A stretch of 64,000 nucleotides of DNA from Yponomeuta sedellus (lineage: Eukaryota; Arthropoda; Insecta; Lepidoptera; Yponomeutidae), in assembly GCA_934045075.1 (NCBI GenBank), contig OW203732.1, positions 6,241,501 through 6,305,500 of the forward strand, given 5' to 3'. The translations under genes were made by a program, and so were the position numbers. Positions 12,780 to 24,448 of this stretch are shown in pieces. Below the pieces are notes generated by a model that saw only the letters and a program-made list of their open reading frames with translations, did not search any database and was not told the DNA's origin. The stretch's first letter is position 1. Each line of letters starts with the position of its first letter.

Positions 12780-14483
12780 CCGAAAAATCACAAATAAATA
12801 GCACTTTTTACATCTCCAAGGATATTACTTTTCATGTCAGCTCCATAAAAATTTTTCTTCGAAAAATTCTTACACATCCGTTTGCTCTCTAAATAGTCTC
12901 TCATCACATTGTTTAGTATAGTAATGATAATGAGTAATAAAACCTATTTCGAGAGAAAAAAGTGACACTTGAAAACTCAAGTTCATATGTCTTTGAAACG
13001 TGATTCTCAGCCCACCGTGCGGCGCCGACCGGCCCCGGAGTCGCGAGCCGGTGCCGGGCCGGTGAGACAACACAAAGACAGACAATAGCCCTCGCCGTTT
13101 TAGCTAGTGTGCTAATGTGTCGCGCGGGCTCCTAGATTATTAACTATCTATATTAATTTTAACTAAGGCAGATACCCAGAGCATAGGTAGCTTACTCACA
13201 TATCACGTGCTTACAATCAGAGTATATAACCACTACCTACGTTTACAATCTTACGCAGAACATACCTACTCTCAAAAGTAAAACACGCTCCCACACACGG
13301 CGATGGATGCAGAGATGTTGCTAGGGCAACTTGGCAACGACGCGTCGCCTAGGTACTCACCCCGCACTACTTGGCAACGTCGCCTGGCACCCCGAGCGCA
13401 ATCGTTCGTTGGACGAAAAATGATTGCGTTTGTTTTAACTTTCTACCAACAGAAATCTGATCTACCTATTTAGAAGAGCTGATGTAAATGTAAAAAGATA
13501 CAAATTACTAGTGTTGAATCTACAACAAACTACATTTGTAGAAGATCTAAAATAATTAGTTCTTCGTTATAATAGTTTTATAGCACCCATGCGATGAATG
13601 AACAAAGTGTGTGAGCAGGCATGAATATGTCTAATTTGTATAATTATGGATTAGGTACCAAATCGGTATCTAGCAAGCAAGCATAGTAAGTAAAAAAATC
13701 AACTGGCCAAGTCCGAGTCTGACTTGCGCACGAAGGGTTCCGTAGGTACTATTATTAATTAAATTATTTATTTTTGAAGTGAATACAACGAAATATTCTG
13801 TAAATATTGTAAACGTCGGCGAGACATCGTGAGACACGCAACATTAGCCTATAATGAAGCCTTTTTTTGATGACCACGACTGCTCAGTAGAGCGTAGGTA
13901 CAGACTAAGAAGAATTTATAGTAACAAGTAATATAGAAATTTACAAGTAATTAGGCTTAGTGGTATATCTGAAATCAAAAGTTGTGAACCGGGTAATTTC
14001 AACAACTAAGAAAATGGGAACTTGAATGCTGTGCTGCATATCTATATATTTTATCAATGTCACATTCATTTTTAATGTTTCTATTGCTTCCTAAGGTACT
14101 AATTAAAGATCACTTGCGTAAAATTGTTTTTCATTCACAATACCTAATTCGAATCTCTAGTTTTCTGACCGCGTCTTTAAAATGTTGCATTGAAATGTTC
14201 CTTACCCTCAAATTGCCTTAAATGTAGACTTCACACCTCATACTAACGGAAAATCCGCAAAATGAAAAAAGTATAATTTTGAATTCATGCAAATATAGTC
14301 TTAGATAATAACTGAATTTGAAAGTTGAGTTGTCTATACCAGGCCACTCAGAAAGTTTTGAAAAATAGTTTTTATGTATAAGACATTGGCCACTAGTAGT
14401 TGTTATGAAAACGTCATTTATTTAAAAGTAAAAATACTACTGTTCGATTTTCAAATTTCCCTCCGCATTTTTTGAGAGCCAAA

Positions 14484-15880
14484 ATGGATCGGCATTCAGA
14501 ACATTTTCGTGCTATGATTTTATACTATTTCAAATGTGGCTTAAGACCTGATGAGTCATGTGATCGACTTCGAATTGCTTTTGTGAATGAAGGACCTTCA
14601 AAAACAACCATCTACCGCTGGTATAGCGAGTTCAAACGCGGTCATCTTACTTTGAGGGAATGAACAAAGGAGTGGTCGTCCTATCACGGCTGTCACCGAA
14701 GAAAGTTTGCTGGCAGTAAAAAAAATAATTCAAGAAAACAGACGAATTAAGTACGAAAAGATTCAGCATACACTGCAGATTGGTTCAGGAAGTGTTCACA
14801 AGATTTTGCACAAGCACCTTCCCGTAAGGAGAATAATTTTTCGCTGGGTGCCGCACAACCTCACCGAAGCTCAGAAGCAGGCCCGTGTGGATTGGTGCCG
14901 TGATTTGTTACAAAAATTTGATGCTGGCTCGTCACGGCGCGTTTACGACACTGTGACAGGTGACGAATCCTGGATTTCTCAATATGATCCAGAAACAAAG
15001 CATCAGTCGACAGTTTGGTTGTTTCAAAATGAACCAACGCCTACGAAAGTGAAGCGATCGAGGAGCGCAGGATTTTTTTTATAGTTTCTTCACTTTGACG
15101 GGGTACCTAACTTCAATTCCACTTTGAGACCAAAGCAGCATCAACGCTGAATAATAATAATATTGGCCTTTTTGCATTTACTTAATGAGATGATTTATAC
15201 AGCGTCCAGTGGTATCTTCACTCACACTAGATGGGTGAAGGGCCCACTCCGACGCTGTAGTGCCTGGGACATGGTTTTATAGATGGTGTAGGCTTGCCCA
15301 GCACCTATACCATCCTGACAGCTTAGTCGGCCTAGCCCACAGGAAAGACTAGTCAATACGTGCGGAGCCAACCAGGCCGCGGGTTTCCTCACGATGTTTT
15401 CCTTCACCGTTAGCGAGTGGTATTGCAACTACAAATTCTCAAATGTACGTAACTTTGAAATTAAACAAAGTCATTAAACGCTGAATGGTTTAACACAAAA
15501 TGCCTGCCAGAAGTTTTTTTCTGAATTGAGCAACAAGCGATTGAACAACGGGCTCCGCGGGGTCCTTCTTCACCACGACAACGCGCCCGCGCACACTGCG
15601 ATCAAAACGAGGGACTTCCTGGACTCCACACAGATCAGAGTCTTAGGAGACCCTCCTTACAGTCCTGATTAGGTTCCGTGTGACTTCTTTTTACTGCCTA
15701 AAATAAAAAATCTGCTCAAAAGGATACAGTTTTCATCGCCGGAAGACGCGCTAGCAGCGTTTGAGAAGGCCGTGGAAGAGGTGTCTGCGGAGGACTGGAA
15801 TAAATGTTTTGAAAATTGGTTCAGACGCATGATACGTGGTATAGAGGCTGGTGGAGAGTGCTCTGAAAAGATTAAATAAA
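14484..15880 (+). pseudogene. Mariner transposase, broken
   Basis: It starts like a mariner transposase (MDRHSEHFRAMILYYF, then a helix-turn-helix with KTTIYRWYSEFKRG). A TGA follows at about 14661, a frame change precedes the second frame at 14707-15084, and the GDESW catalytic block lies at about 14960. An insert with a 10-bp target duplication (aacgctgaat, 15143-15152 and 15477-15486) splits it. After the insert come HHDNAPAH (about 15570), then SPD with a TAG where Leu is usual, then PCDFFLLPK, and a C-terminus ending in ECSEKIK with a stop near 15880. The spacing fits the D,D34D mariner class. It cannot make active enzyme. Confidence 0.85.
15153..15476 (-). mobile_element. SINE-like insert in the mariner
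   Basis: Bounded by the 10-bp direct repeat aacgctgaat. On the minus strand it contains the accactcgctaacggtgaag and atcgtgaggaaaccc blocks of SINE family C (compare 35100-35390 and 42305-42615), followed by unrelated sequence and an (ATT)n-type end at 15153-15165. Confidence 0.65.
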
Positions 15881-16089
15881 AATAGTTTTTAGGTATAATG
15901 TGAAATTTTATTCTCTACAATGTTTGTCTTATGGGTATTTCAATAGAAGTAAGAGTATCAGTTTCAAAGAAATATGGTCTTGAAAATTCGCAAAATGTAA
16001 ATTTGCACGTAAATAAGTTCCGGTTCACAACTTTTGATTTCGGCTATACCAATAAATCGAATTTAAAGTTTTAGACAATCATGCTGTGT

Positions 16090-16345
16090 GGTTTCGGCTT
16101 AAAGAATAGCACCAACCCAAATTCTTCCCGCGGGTGTCGTAAAAGGTGACTAAGGGACACAAACTGGGGGGTGGGCAGCAGCGCCCCCTGCAGTACAATG
16201 CCACCAATCTGCGATCCTCAACCCGCATGCCCAGCGTGGGGATTATGGGCATTAACCCCCAATGATGGTATAAGACAGGCCGCTCTGGTCATCACTAGGG
16301 GAGGGCTATGTCCAGCAGTGGACTCCATAATATAGCCTGAAGAAG
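16090..16345 (+). mobile_element. LINE 3' tail, moth-type (gaagaagaaga end)
   Basis: Contains cgggtgtcgtaaaaggtgac, the gcgccccctgcagtacaat block and ggctatgtccagcagtggac, then ends in gaagaagaaga. The same tail recurs at 45425-45672 (+) and 54893-55148 (-). It is non-coding. Confidence 0.7.
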
Positions 16346-17745
16346 AAGACAATCATACAACGCAAAATTTAACTCTCTTTAATATTGCAATAACGAAGAT
16401 TCCAGTCCAAAGTACCGTTTCCGAGCTAAAAGCACAAAACTGAAAGAAAGTGTGATAAGTTCGCGGTTTTTTGGCCCCCAAAAGTTGAGCTCACCTCCTG
16501 GGACCGTGCGAATTCGCATTACACGCATTTAAGATCAAATGATGGTATAAAATGATATCCAGCTTTCTGGAAATTAATTCCTGGATTTTTTTTAATTTGA
16601 TTGACCTATTATATTAACATCAAGAATTTAAAATGTCAAGAACATAAAAAAAATAACATTCCATGCGATAATAAGTAAAAATGTCAAACAAGAGAGGTCA
16701 CGGGGATAATATCAAATAGTATATCATTGTTATACTTATTTTAATCAATATAATTATCAGTCAGAAATTCGATTATTGTATGATAGCAGTTTTTTATTTG
16801 TGCTTGAACAAGCCTAAGTCCAGTTCTCTTAATGCACTAGACAGCTTATTATAAATTACAGGGCCCATGCAAAACACACTTTTGTGCACCAGCGCTGTAT
16901 TTGTCCTCTGCGTAAACATATTTTCGTTTTATACCGTTTTAATCACTGACTGACTTGTGAAACTCGTATGAAACTAAATAGATATTGTGACTTTTATAAC
17001 TACGCATGCCTATAGTATATTTTTGACTAAGGAACTAATAACCACGACAGTAAAATTGTATATTTTGACTTAAATTCTGGTTAACTGAAAACGGCATATT
17101 TTTATCTAGATTAGAAACTTAAAACCTCTCAAGAACTACATTTGAGCTGATGAACTTCGTAACAATGTCCACCAGATAATGTGCTACTTAATGAAAGTAT
17201 TTGATGAACAAAGTGATTTTTTTTACTTAAATTTGAAGTTCTAAATTCCCATCTCTGAAAGTCTTCATCAGAACATCACCAAATTACCCTGGGACAGCTT
17301 TTATATTATATTTTATGAAACATATGCATATTATTTATGAATGGGCCTCATTAGGCCTTATTTGCTGCTGTCCATTGAAAAGTTCTTTTATCCATCTCTC
17401 AAAGTCTTCATGACATCTTCACCAAATTAAAATGGGACCAATGGGACGCTATACCTAGTAGAACAAAAAAAAATATCGAAATAGGTTAAGATTTGACGAA
17501 GATAATGCGAAAACATAGTGAAAAATAATTAACATACGCGTCGATGTGATAACCTCTTTTGAAGTCGGTTAAAATGGAAATGACTTTCATTAAATAAATA
17601 TGTACATCATCTATAAAAATATCAACTGTAGCTACACGGTTCATGAGAGTTTACGTTCAGCTTGGGGACAGACCGACAGACGGACATACCATCTTAGCAA
17701 TTGGGTCCCGTTTTTACCCTCTGGTACGGAACCCTAAAATCTATG

Positions 17746-19640
17746 TTTTAGTTGGAAGTTATACTTAAAGGGCTATAGTTAATTATTGTTTATGTAGTTA
17801 ATTATTCCAAGACATTATAAAATGTAAAGGTGATATGCTGTCGACTGTTCCTCAACAGCAAGTTGCGAATTCAAAAACTAGGGGGTACAAACTGCGACCA
17901 CGAGTTCTTATAGGAAGCTGCCATAATAATCGGTACCGTTTTTAGTAAAGTTTTAAGCAACTTATTTGTCAATAAATCACATAAAAATTAAAAGATGTAC
18001 CAACATAGCTTAATCGATCTGTACTAGAAACCTTAAAAAAAAATATTTCTTCTACCTATTTTGCAAAATGTGAAATATCTGTGAACCATCCATGAGGTAT
18101 ATTTTCGTGTATCGTTTTAGAAAATTTCTAAACATTTACCACGGATATCCGTGACATTTACTATCTGCGAACGGTTTAATCAGTGATGTCTGCGCGCACC
18201 CCAGTCCCTTCTGTGTGGCCCAATTATTTCTATTAGCGCCATCTAACGTGGAGTAGCATAGACTAGTGAGATTGGGCACAAGCAACTCATTATCAAGTAC
18301 GGTAGCTGACTGGGTTACGAAAGATTGATTAAAATAATTAAGTTATCTCGATCTTAATAACTTATTGATAAAATCATTGGATTTTTTAATATTAATTTAT
18401 AAAAAAATAAACTATTAGGGAAATGTGGTTCAATTTCGTTATTATACAGAAAATGTAATAAGTTAGTCACAAATTTTACCGACAAGCGACGTCAGCGCCA
18501 GGATCCGAAAAAAGCTATTGAATGATCTTCTATCCTTACTTCAAATTCAATGCTAATACCAACATAGCACGTCACTATTTATTCTTTTACTTACTAAGTA
18601 GCAACCCTTAAGGTAAATCTAACTAATGTGCGACGTTACCGGTTACTCGTTTTTGTGACACAGATTATGAACGCTGCTTCAGTTCAGTCAATCTTATTAA
18701 AACAAAGATCCGAAATAGGCTGAGCAATGAAACTCTAAACGGCACACTTTTGGCAAAACAACATATTAAGCGCTATGGGTGTTGTGTGGATTTTTCTCAA
18801 ACAAGAGCAATAATATTAACATTACAGTAAAACCCTTTACGGGGATAAATAAAAACCTAAAAATAGTGTGTTTATGTTTAATCGATTGTTTACTTTAAAG
18901 TAATAAAACAAAGGTTTTGAAAACGTTCTGTTTTTTTAGCAGCCTTCTTAGGGAATACTACTTTTTATTTTCCCATCGTACGGTCGCTTATAACGTCTGC
19001 CAACACGGTCAAGTAATGATCGGGATTTTCGACATAAACAGATGGCAACATTTTTTTACTCTTCGTTTTTTTAGGTTAGGAAAGAGAATTCTATTAAATT
19101 GCTTTTCTTACGGACTAGTTGCAAAGCTATTAGTTGAAACTTAACTAAAATACTCAACATAAGGCAACTTTGGGCTTAACAATAATTGAAACACAATAAT
19201 TACTTACCTATCAAAGGAAACTTCCCCCAAAGCTCTTTCTTAACGATTTCTGCATACGAGTACACTACAATTCACCATACTTTCGCTATTTAGGTCACTT
19301 TTAATATATCATTTCACAAATACACGGTTGCTCTTCGAAACGGCTAGCGTAGCGTTAAATATGATACAATTTTCAAAATCTTGTCGTTTGTTTGCCCCCA
19401 AAAACGTCAACTTGACACTGGGGGCAAACAAAAAAAGCAGTTACACTTTTGCTGTTTACTCTATCTCTTTCTCACCCATGGTCGCTACGAAGTTTGTTTC
19501 ATTTAAAACTTGTATGTGTGCGCTGTGGCTTGCTCTATAGTTTTACTCCCTCTACGATTATAAATAAGACTGAATTTGCACAGATAACCAAGTCCAAATT
19601 TTTCGCGCGCCTCTTACTTTGCTGTTGTGAATGGACTAGA
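17746..19640. other. Intergenic stretch, no gene recognised
   Basis: AT-rich with only short frames. A small inverted pair at about 19390-19432 (gtttgcccccaaaaacg against actgggggcaaac) may be a MITE remnant. I see nothing else that I can name. Confidence 0.5.
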
Positions 19641-19648
19641 GTACCATT

Positions 19649-19865
19649 ATACTATTTTTATTTTTAATGCACTAACCCGTGCTAAGGAACAAATTTAAAA
19701 ACCTATTTAGAGGCTAAAAATTTCACCCATGCCGGGATTCGAACCCGCAACCTCTGGCTATCCGTGCCAGCGCTCTACCAATTGAGCCAATGGGCGACTC
19801 ACGGCATCAGTGAAATTTCGAACCTCTACACTATTCTCTGTTTTGTAGAGTACCATTATAATATG
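19649..19865 (-). mobile_element. tRNA-headed SINE family B
   Basis: On the minus strand a tRNA-like head (ggctcaattggtagagcgct, anticodon stem ctggc/gccag, B box gggttcgaatcccgg) is followed by tttagcctctaaataggttt, a cacgggttagtgcattaaaa block and an A-rich end. Other copies: 21120-21183, 36365-36512, 48160-48318, 57693-57897, 62326-62490. The repeated 3' extension shows it is a retroposon rather than a working tRNA gene. Confidence 0.75.
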
Positions 19866-20365
19866 TGGCCTGCTGCATAGACTACACGCAAGCCCGCATG
19901 AACGCACAGTGCACTGTCTATACGCATCGCAGATGATTGCACCAAACGGAAACCGACTTGTTGAAAATTGAATTAGTATGACATTGAACCAAATTCGAAA
20001 AAAGCGGAACCGCGTTAGTAAAAAGCGGAAAGCGGATCCACTATCAGAAAAGCGAAAAAAAAACGGAAATGCGGTGCATCTGGCAACACTGTTTAAAGTC
20101 CTTTGTATAATGTTAGCTACGAGTAGGTACTTTAAACGTCTGGCTTTTTTAAAGTACTTAAGTACCTAAACTACGCAAAGGTAGTGGAGGCCGTTTCCAT
20201 ACGGCTGCGGTGGCTTTGCAAGTTACAACCTGGCAGTAATACTCCCTTTCGTGTCGGCTAGGTATGGGTGTGTTTGATGACATGTGCTAGCACAGAACGA
20301 AGTGGGCTGCATGTTAAACCGCGCTTGCTTAGATAGTGTCGTTACACTAGCAAGCAGTTCTGTTA

Positions 20366-20436
20366 ATTGGAATAAAAAAGTGATATCAATAATGCATGCA
20401 CGAGCATTATTGATATTACTTTTTTATTCCAATTAT
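20366..20436. repeat. Long hairpin, about 31-bp stem
   Basis: aattggaataaaaaagtgat...aataatgc is followed after 8 bases by its near-perfect complement gcattattgatattactttt...ccaatt. It could be a minimal MITE or a rho-independent fold; no transcript evidence. Confidence 0.75.
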
Positions 20437-20439
20437 ACG

Positions 20440-21560
20440 AAATATGAGTAAGTAGAGGTAAAGTAAAAGTAGACACTAGAATACCGGCTATTATTTAAGG
20501 CGCTTCGACTTCAAAGTCACTGGCACTTGTGACTGCACGTGGCATCCTTTGACAAAGGCATCATAGGCTAAGGCGGCGCGAGGCGACCGCATACAAATGA
20601 ACTACGGAGAAGAATAATGGTAACAGAATTTAAAGATTAGGGTACACTTCTCAGAAGTATTTTGTTTAAAAAGACTAGCCACAGATTAGATAATAGTTAC
20701 TGCTGTAGCTAAGTAAACAGTACCTACCTAATTTTTAAGTTTTAGAGGATAATTAGAATTTCAGAAAAACCCAGTCTCGACCTGATGGCTACTTCATACT
20801 GTCTCTGTCTTGTGCTTATAAGTGTCCTGAATTTTTTTTTACGTTTCGTCGTGTCGTTAACTATTACTCTGGATTCCGATTCTTGAACTCAATCGTATGG
20901 ACAATATTCAAGATAACTTCTTGTGAAACTGACTACCTACATTCAACAGTGATGTTTCAGAAATCAATTTTGACCTTTGGTTAAATACGACAATGTTGAT
21001 TAAGGTACGTTGATAATGACATGTGACAATAATATTATTATGCGACGTGTCCTCAAAATCATCCATTTAACAGCTATTGAAACTGAAATCATGAAACTGC
21101 AGAATAAATTAAAACTATTTTATATTATACTATTTTTATTTTCAATGCACTAACCCGTGCTAAGGACAATTTTAAAACCCATTTATATTTTATATTGCTT
21201 TATTATTGCAAAAACCAAAACCTAAGAAAACTTGGTGATTATAACAAATCTAACTTAAAATCCTAATTTTTTGGATAATGGAACTCGATCTTAGAAAATC
21301 TTTTGATGTGGATCTAATGCACTCCGTGATTATTAAGCGAGCTGGATGGAATTTGAAGAAGTGAGCAATATATGGACCCTTATGATTATGTAAACTGGTC
21401 CCCTTTCGGTCCTAGCATTCACTTTTGTGAGGGTGACTTTTCGATTTTTTATTCGCATAATCAGGACTGCGGGCCGACGGGGACGATCTCGCACGAAAGT
21501 GAGTGTAGTCTTTTATGCCTTATTTTTTTTTGCGGCAACTCTGACGACTAGTTTGTGGGT
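20440..21560. other. Intergenic stretch with a SINE B tail fragment
   Basis: 21120-21183 is a minus-strand 3' tail of SINE family B (ttttaatgcactaacccgtg-type block, here with one change). Otherwise I see no gene or repeat that I can support. Confidence 0.5.
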
Positions 21561-21567
21561 CTACAGT

Positions 21568-21776
21568 GCGTTCACATTAACTTGACGCGTGAGAGAATTG
21601 GTAGCACTGAGATGTTTACTGTTACCATGTTAAACAAGAAATCATTCCTATTACTTGGGGAAAATAAAAGGATTGAGGGCTTGTTTTACCATCTTCCGAT
21701 TAGGTCTAATAGCTAATTCACATGTTATGTCCTTGTTACCAATTCTCTCACGCGTCAAGTTAATGTTAACGCACTG
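21568..21776. mobile_element. MITE with about 40-bp inverted ends
   Basis: The left end cagtgcgttcacattaactt...gagagaattggta and the right end taccaattctctcacgcg...taacgcactg are inverted copies. The core of about 130 bp is non-coding. Confidence 0.75.
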
Positions 21777-22353
21777 TATGTGTGTTCGAAGCCGCGCCAA
21801 GTAAAGTGCGGCGACCTGTCATCGTGATGGTTATATTTTTCGTTTTGGCGAGCGTTATTTTGCATTTGTTTTATTTTAACAAGATCTTTCTTGTTAAAAA
21901 ATAGCATTTCTGATAAAATTTAGTGTCTCACTGATTACTTAAGAATAAAGAATAAGAATAAAAAGAATTTTATTGCCTCATCAAAAACAACTTGAACAAA
22001 GTAAGACTTAAAATATATTATAAAATAAGGCAAAAGGTAGTGGCTCAGCTGGTGCTGACCCGGGTCAGCCCCGGACAGCGCTGGTTTTCAGCCACTGCCT
22101 TCTCCCTGAGATGTTGTACGGGAGTAATGTAAAGAGGGCTGTATCAATTAGGTAACTAACCACTAATATAAGATCGATTAACAACGAAACAAAACATCTG
22201 TTAAAATATGAGATAAAAAAAAAAAACTATTTTTCTTCTTAAATAAAAGGAGCTTACTAAACATTTTTTTATTAAAAAAATAATTTATATGAAAAAAAAA
22301 AGTATGTACGTGAATGGCACTCTTATGAGAATCAGCAATGTAGTGTGTATTTA

Positions 22354-22356
<3 letters not shown>

Positions 22357-22406
<50 letters not shown>
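22357..22406 (+). repeat. (GT)n microsatellite
   Basis: About 25 GT units almost without interruption, in the 3' part of the truncated LINE. Confidence 0.95.
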
Positions 22407-22408
<2 letters not shown>

Positions 22409-22467
22409 GGGTGTATGTGTGCGTGTGTATATTGTCATGGACTATGTAAACGGCTAGGGTTTATTTT

Positions 22468-24126
22468 TTAAGATTTAAAATATTTTTTAAGGGACAAATC
22501 TTTAGACCAAGCATGCCTCAAATTTTCGGCAGCAAGCTGTCTTTGGAGCAGTGCTGATTTATATTTATTTTTGAAGACTCGGACATTCATTTTGTTTCTC
22601 AATGGTGGAGGAAGATCGTTCCATATCTTTGCTGCCTTAAATTTAAAGCATCCACGGTATCGTGCCGATTTGAAAGTTGGTCCCTTCAGCAGGTTTTGTG
22701 TAGCAGAGCGAAGGTTTTTAAGAACTACATTACTTATCCATGTTAGTTTCTCAAATAGATAATCTGGTTTTTTATTCCAGATCACTCTTTGTAGAGTACA
22801 TGCGTAGTGTAGATCTCTTCTAGCACTCATGTTCAATATGCCTTTCTTATTAAGATAGGGGGTGATGTGCTCCCTCCTGGGTGCATTGTAACAGAAGCGG
22901 ATACAGGCATTTTGTACCCTCTGAATGGCTCTTTCTGTACTGGAATTTAGCCTAGGACCATAAATAGAGCTGCAGTAAATGAAGGGAGAAAGTACTAACA
23001 AGTCTGTCAAAAGTAAACGTAATTCTTCTTTTATATAAGGTCTAATTTTGTATAAGGTTTTTAATTTAAAATATGCATTCCTAATTTTCCCATTGACATG
23101 CTCTACATACTTTTGTTCGCCATCCAAGAGCAGCCCCAAGTTACGTACTGCGGGTACCTGCTCAAGTGTAATATCATTGATCTTTACTTTCTCTTCACAG
23201 TCTACAACATGTTTTATTTGTTTTTTTGTTCCTAATACTAGTACTTGTGACTTATTGGGGTTTAGGACCAGAGAATTTCTCCGTGACCATGCAAGGATGC
23301 GATCAAGGTCGTCGTTTATTTCTTTTATTGCATCTGTTATCTTTTTTCTTTCAAATGAATAATATAGTTGAGTGTCGTCCGCGTACAGGTGATATTTTGA
23401 TGAATGTAAACATTTAGGTAGGTCTGCTGTAAAAATTGAGAAAATTATTGGACTTAATAGTGAGCCTTGAGGCACTCCTCGGTCAAGTTTCCCGAGCAAA
23501 GAATATCTTTTTTCGCCTTCCAAACCCTCGGTGACCACAATTTGTTCTCTCCCAGTTAAATATGTTTTAAACCATTCACATGTTTTTTTTGAGAATCCAT
23601 AGTATTCGAGCTTAGCCAGGACAAGATCTGGATGTAAACAGTCAAAAGCTCGAGAGTTATCAAGAAGAACCATGACACTACTTAAACCTGCGTCAGAAGC
23701 CTCAGTTAAGTCGTCGGTTACTCGTAAAAGTGCGGTCTCAGTGCCATACCCCTTACGAAATCCTGATTGAAATTTTGGTATTATATTTGAGCTTTGTAAG
23801 TAATTTTGTATTTGATTAAGAATGACTTTTTCTATTACTTTTGAAAGTACTGGTAAAATTGAGATGGGGCGCAGGTCTTTTAATTGTGTTACAGTGTTCT
23901 TTTTTGGTATGGGTTTAACTAGTGCTCTCTTCCAGCAGGACGGAAATTTATCTGATAATATTGATTTGTTTACGATTGCTGTTATAATTGGGAGTGTCAG
24001 ATCAAGGGTTAGTTTAATCATTGCAATATTTATCTTATCGTGACCGGTAGCCATTTTCTTAATACTATTTATAATTTTTTTAACCTCTAACTCTGTTGTG
24101 GGTTCTAGATGAAAGGATTGTTCCAC
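22468..24126 (-). CDS. LINE reverse transcriptase, partial (no endonuclease)
   Basis: About 552 residues without a stop. RT blocks in order: PKKNTVTQLKDLRPISILP, FQSGFRKGYGTETALL, VMVLLDNSRAFDCLHPDL (where D-x-x-x-A-F-D is usual, here DNSRAFD), GVPQGSLLSPIIFSIF, and the catalytic YADD in YHLYADDTQLYY, followed by a thumb-like region and the C-terminal conserved LPPPLRN. It belongs to the CR1/Jockey-like group of non-LTR elements on these motifs; the exact clade is not certain. The first Met in the frame is only where the surviving piece happens to have one. The open frame suggests a recent insertion, but with the 5' part gone it cannot move on its own. Confidence 0.8.
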   Translation of the reverse strand: MEQSFHLEPTTELEVKKIINSIKKMATGHDKINIAMIKLTLDLTLPIITAIVNKSILSDKFPSCWKRALVKPIPKKNTVTQLKDLRPISILPVLSKVIEKVILNQIQNYLQSSNIIPKFQSGFRKGYGTETALLRVTDDLTEASDAGLSSVMVLLDNSRAFDCLHPDLVLAKLEYYGFSKKTCEWFKTYLTGREQIVVTEGLEGEKRYSLLGKLDRGVPQGSLLSPIIFSIFTADLPKCLHSSKYHLYADDTQLYYSFERKKITDAIKEINDDLDRILAWSRRNSLVLNPNKSQVLVLGTKKQIKHVVDCEEKVKINDITLEQVPAVRNLGLLLDGEQKYVEHVNGKIRNAYFKLKTLYKIRPYIKEELRLLLTDLLVLSPFIYCSSIYGPRLNSSTERAIQRVQNACIRFCYNAPRREHITPYLNKKGILNMSARRDLHYACTLQRVIWNKKPDYLFEKLTWISNVVLKNLRSATQNLLKGPTFKSARYRGCFKFKAAKIWNDLPPPLRNKMNVRVFKNKYKSALLQRQLAAENLRHAWSKDLSLKKYFKS

Positions 24127-24448
24127 TCTGGTTCCATCATTCGTTAATTTCCTTAAATCGGATTCATTGTATGGTGGAAGGGATAAGAAGTGATCATTTA
24201 TTTTGTCAGGGTCGTTCTTCCAAGAACGACCGAACGGTCCAAAAGAACGGTCGTTCTTTTCTTACTTCCAAGGGTTCTGGTGCAGCAAAGTTGACCATCA
24301 TGAAAGTGAGTGCTCGGCCTGAACTGTAAAATTTGCATGTATTTGCCTACAAATGCAAAACAGCTTTGGCATTGTTTTTGCTATTCTTTCGAACTTAAAC
24401 CACCACTATGAGTAGAATAAATGTCAAGGACATGACAATGATTCTATT

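Larger units (their letters stand above)
8650..13019 (-). mobile_element. Transib DNA transposon, about 4.4 kb
   Basis: The left end at 8650 reads CACGGTGGGCTGA and the right end at 13007-13019 is its exact reverse complement, fitting the CACnnTG terminus of Transib elements. The base block right of the element is cggcg (13020-13024), matching the CGNCG target preference of the family. The left flank is ctccg, so the 5-bp duplication is imperfect or has decayed. The transposase remnant lies inside on the minus strand. The right third contains an inverted second copy of the end region (11735-12110 against 12560-12990). Confidence 0.82.
13962..16050 (+). mobile_element. Mariner-type element, inactive
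   Basis: Inverted ends of about 30 bp: ggtatatctgaaatcaaaag at 13962 and cttttgatttcggctatacc ending at 16050. The transposase relic lies inside. A 324-bp insert at 15153-15476 enlarges it. A flanking TA duplication is not obvious, and a second candidate end (ccactcagaaagttttgaa, 14343) could mean the mariner is nested in another element. Confidence 0.6.
13690..17745. mobile_element. Dispersed moth repeat, split open by nested insertions
   Basis: One end reads gcacgaagggttccgtag (13727-13745) and the other ggtacggaaccctaaaa (17724-17740), preceded by gacagacggacatac and gggtcccgtttttaccctc. These are the two ends of a very common lepidopteran repeat, usually much shorter. Its interior here holds the mariner (13962-16050) and a LINE tail (16090-16345). 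The two ends could instead come from separate copies. Confidence 0.5.
21940..24210 (-). mobile_element. 5'-truncated LINE, minus strand
   Basis: Covers the reverse transcriptase ORF (22468-24126, with frame continuing upstream to about 24210) and a 3' untranslated part down to about 21940, where a minus-strand AT-rich tail (ttctttttattcttattctt) forms the 3' end. The endonuclease half and any ORF1 are missing, the usual outcome of incomplete reverse transcription. The 3' part contains the GT microsatellite at 22357-22406. Confidence 0.75.
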
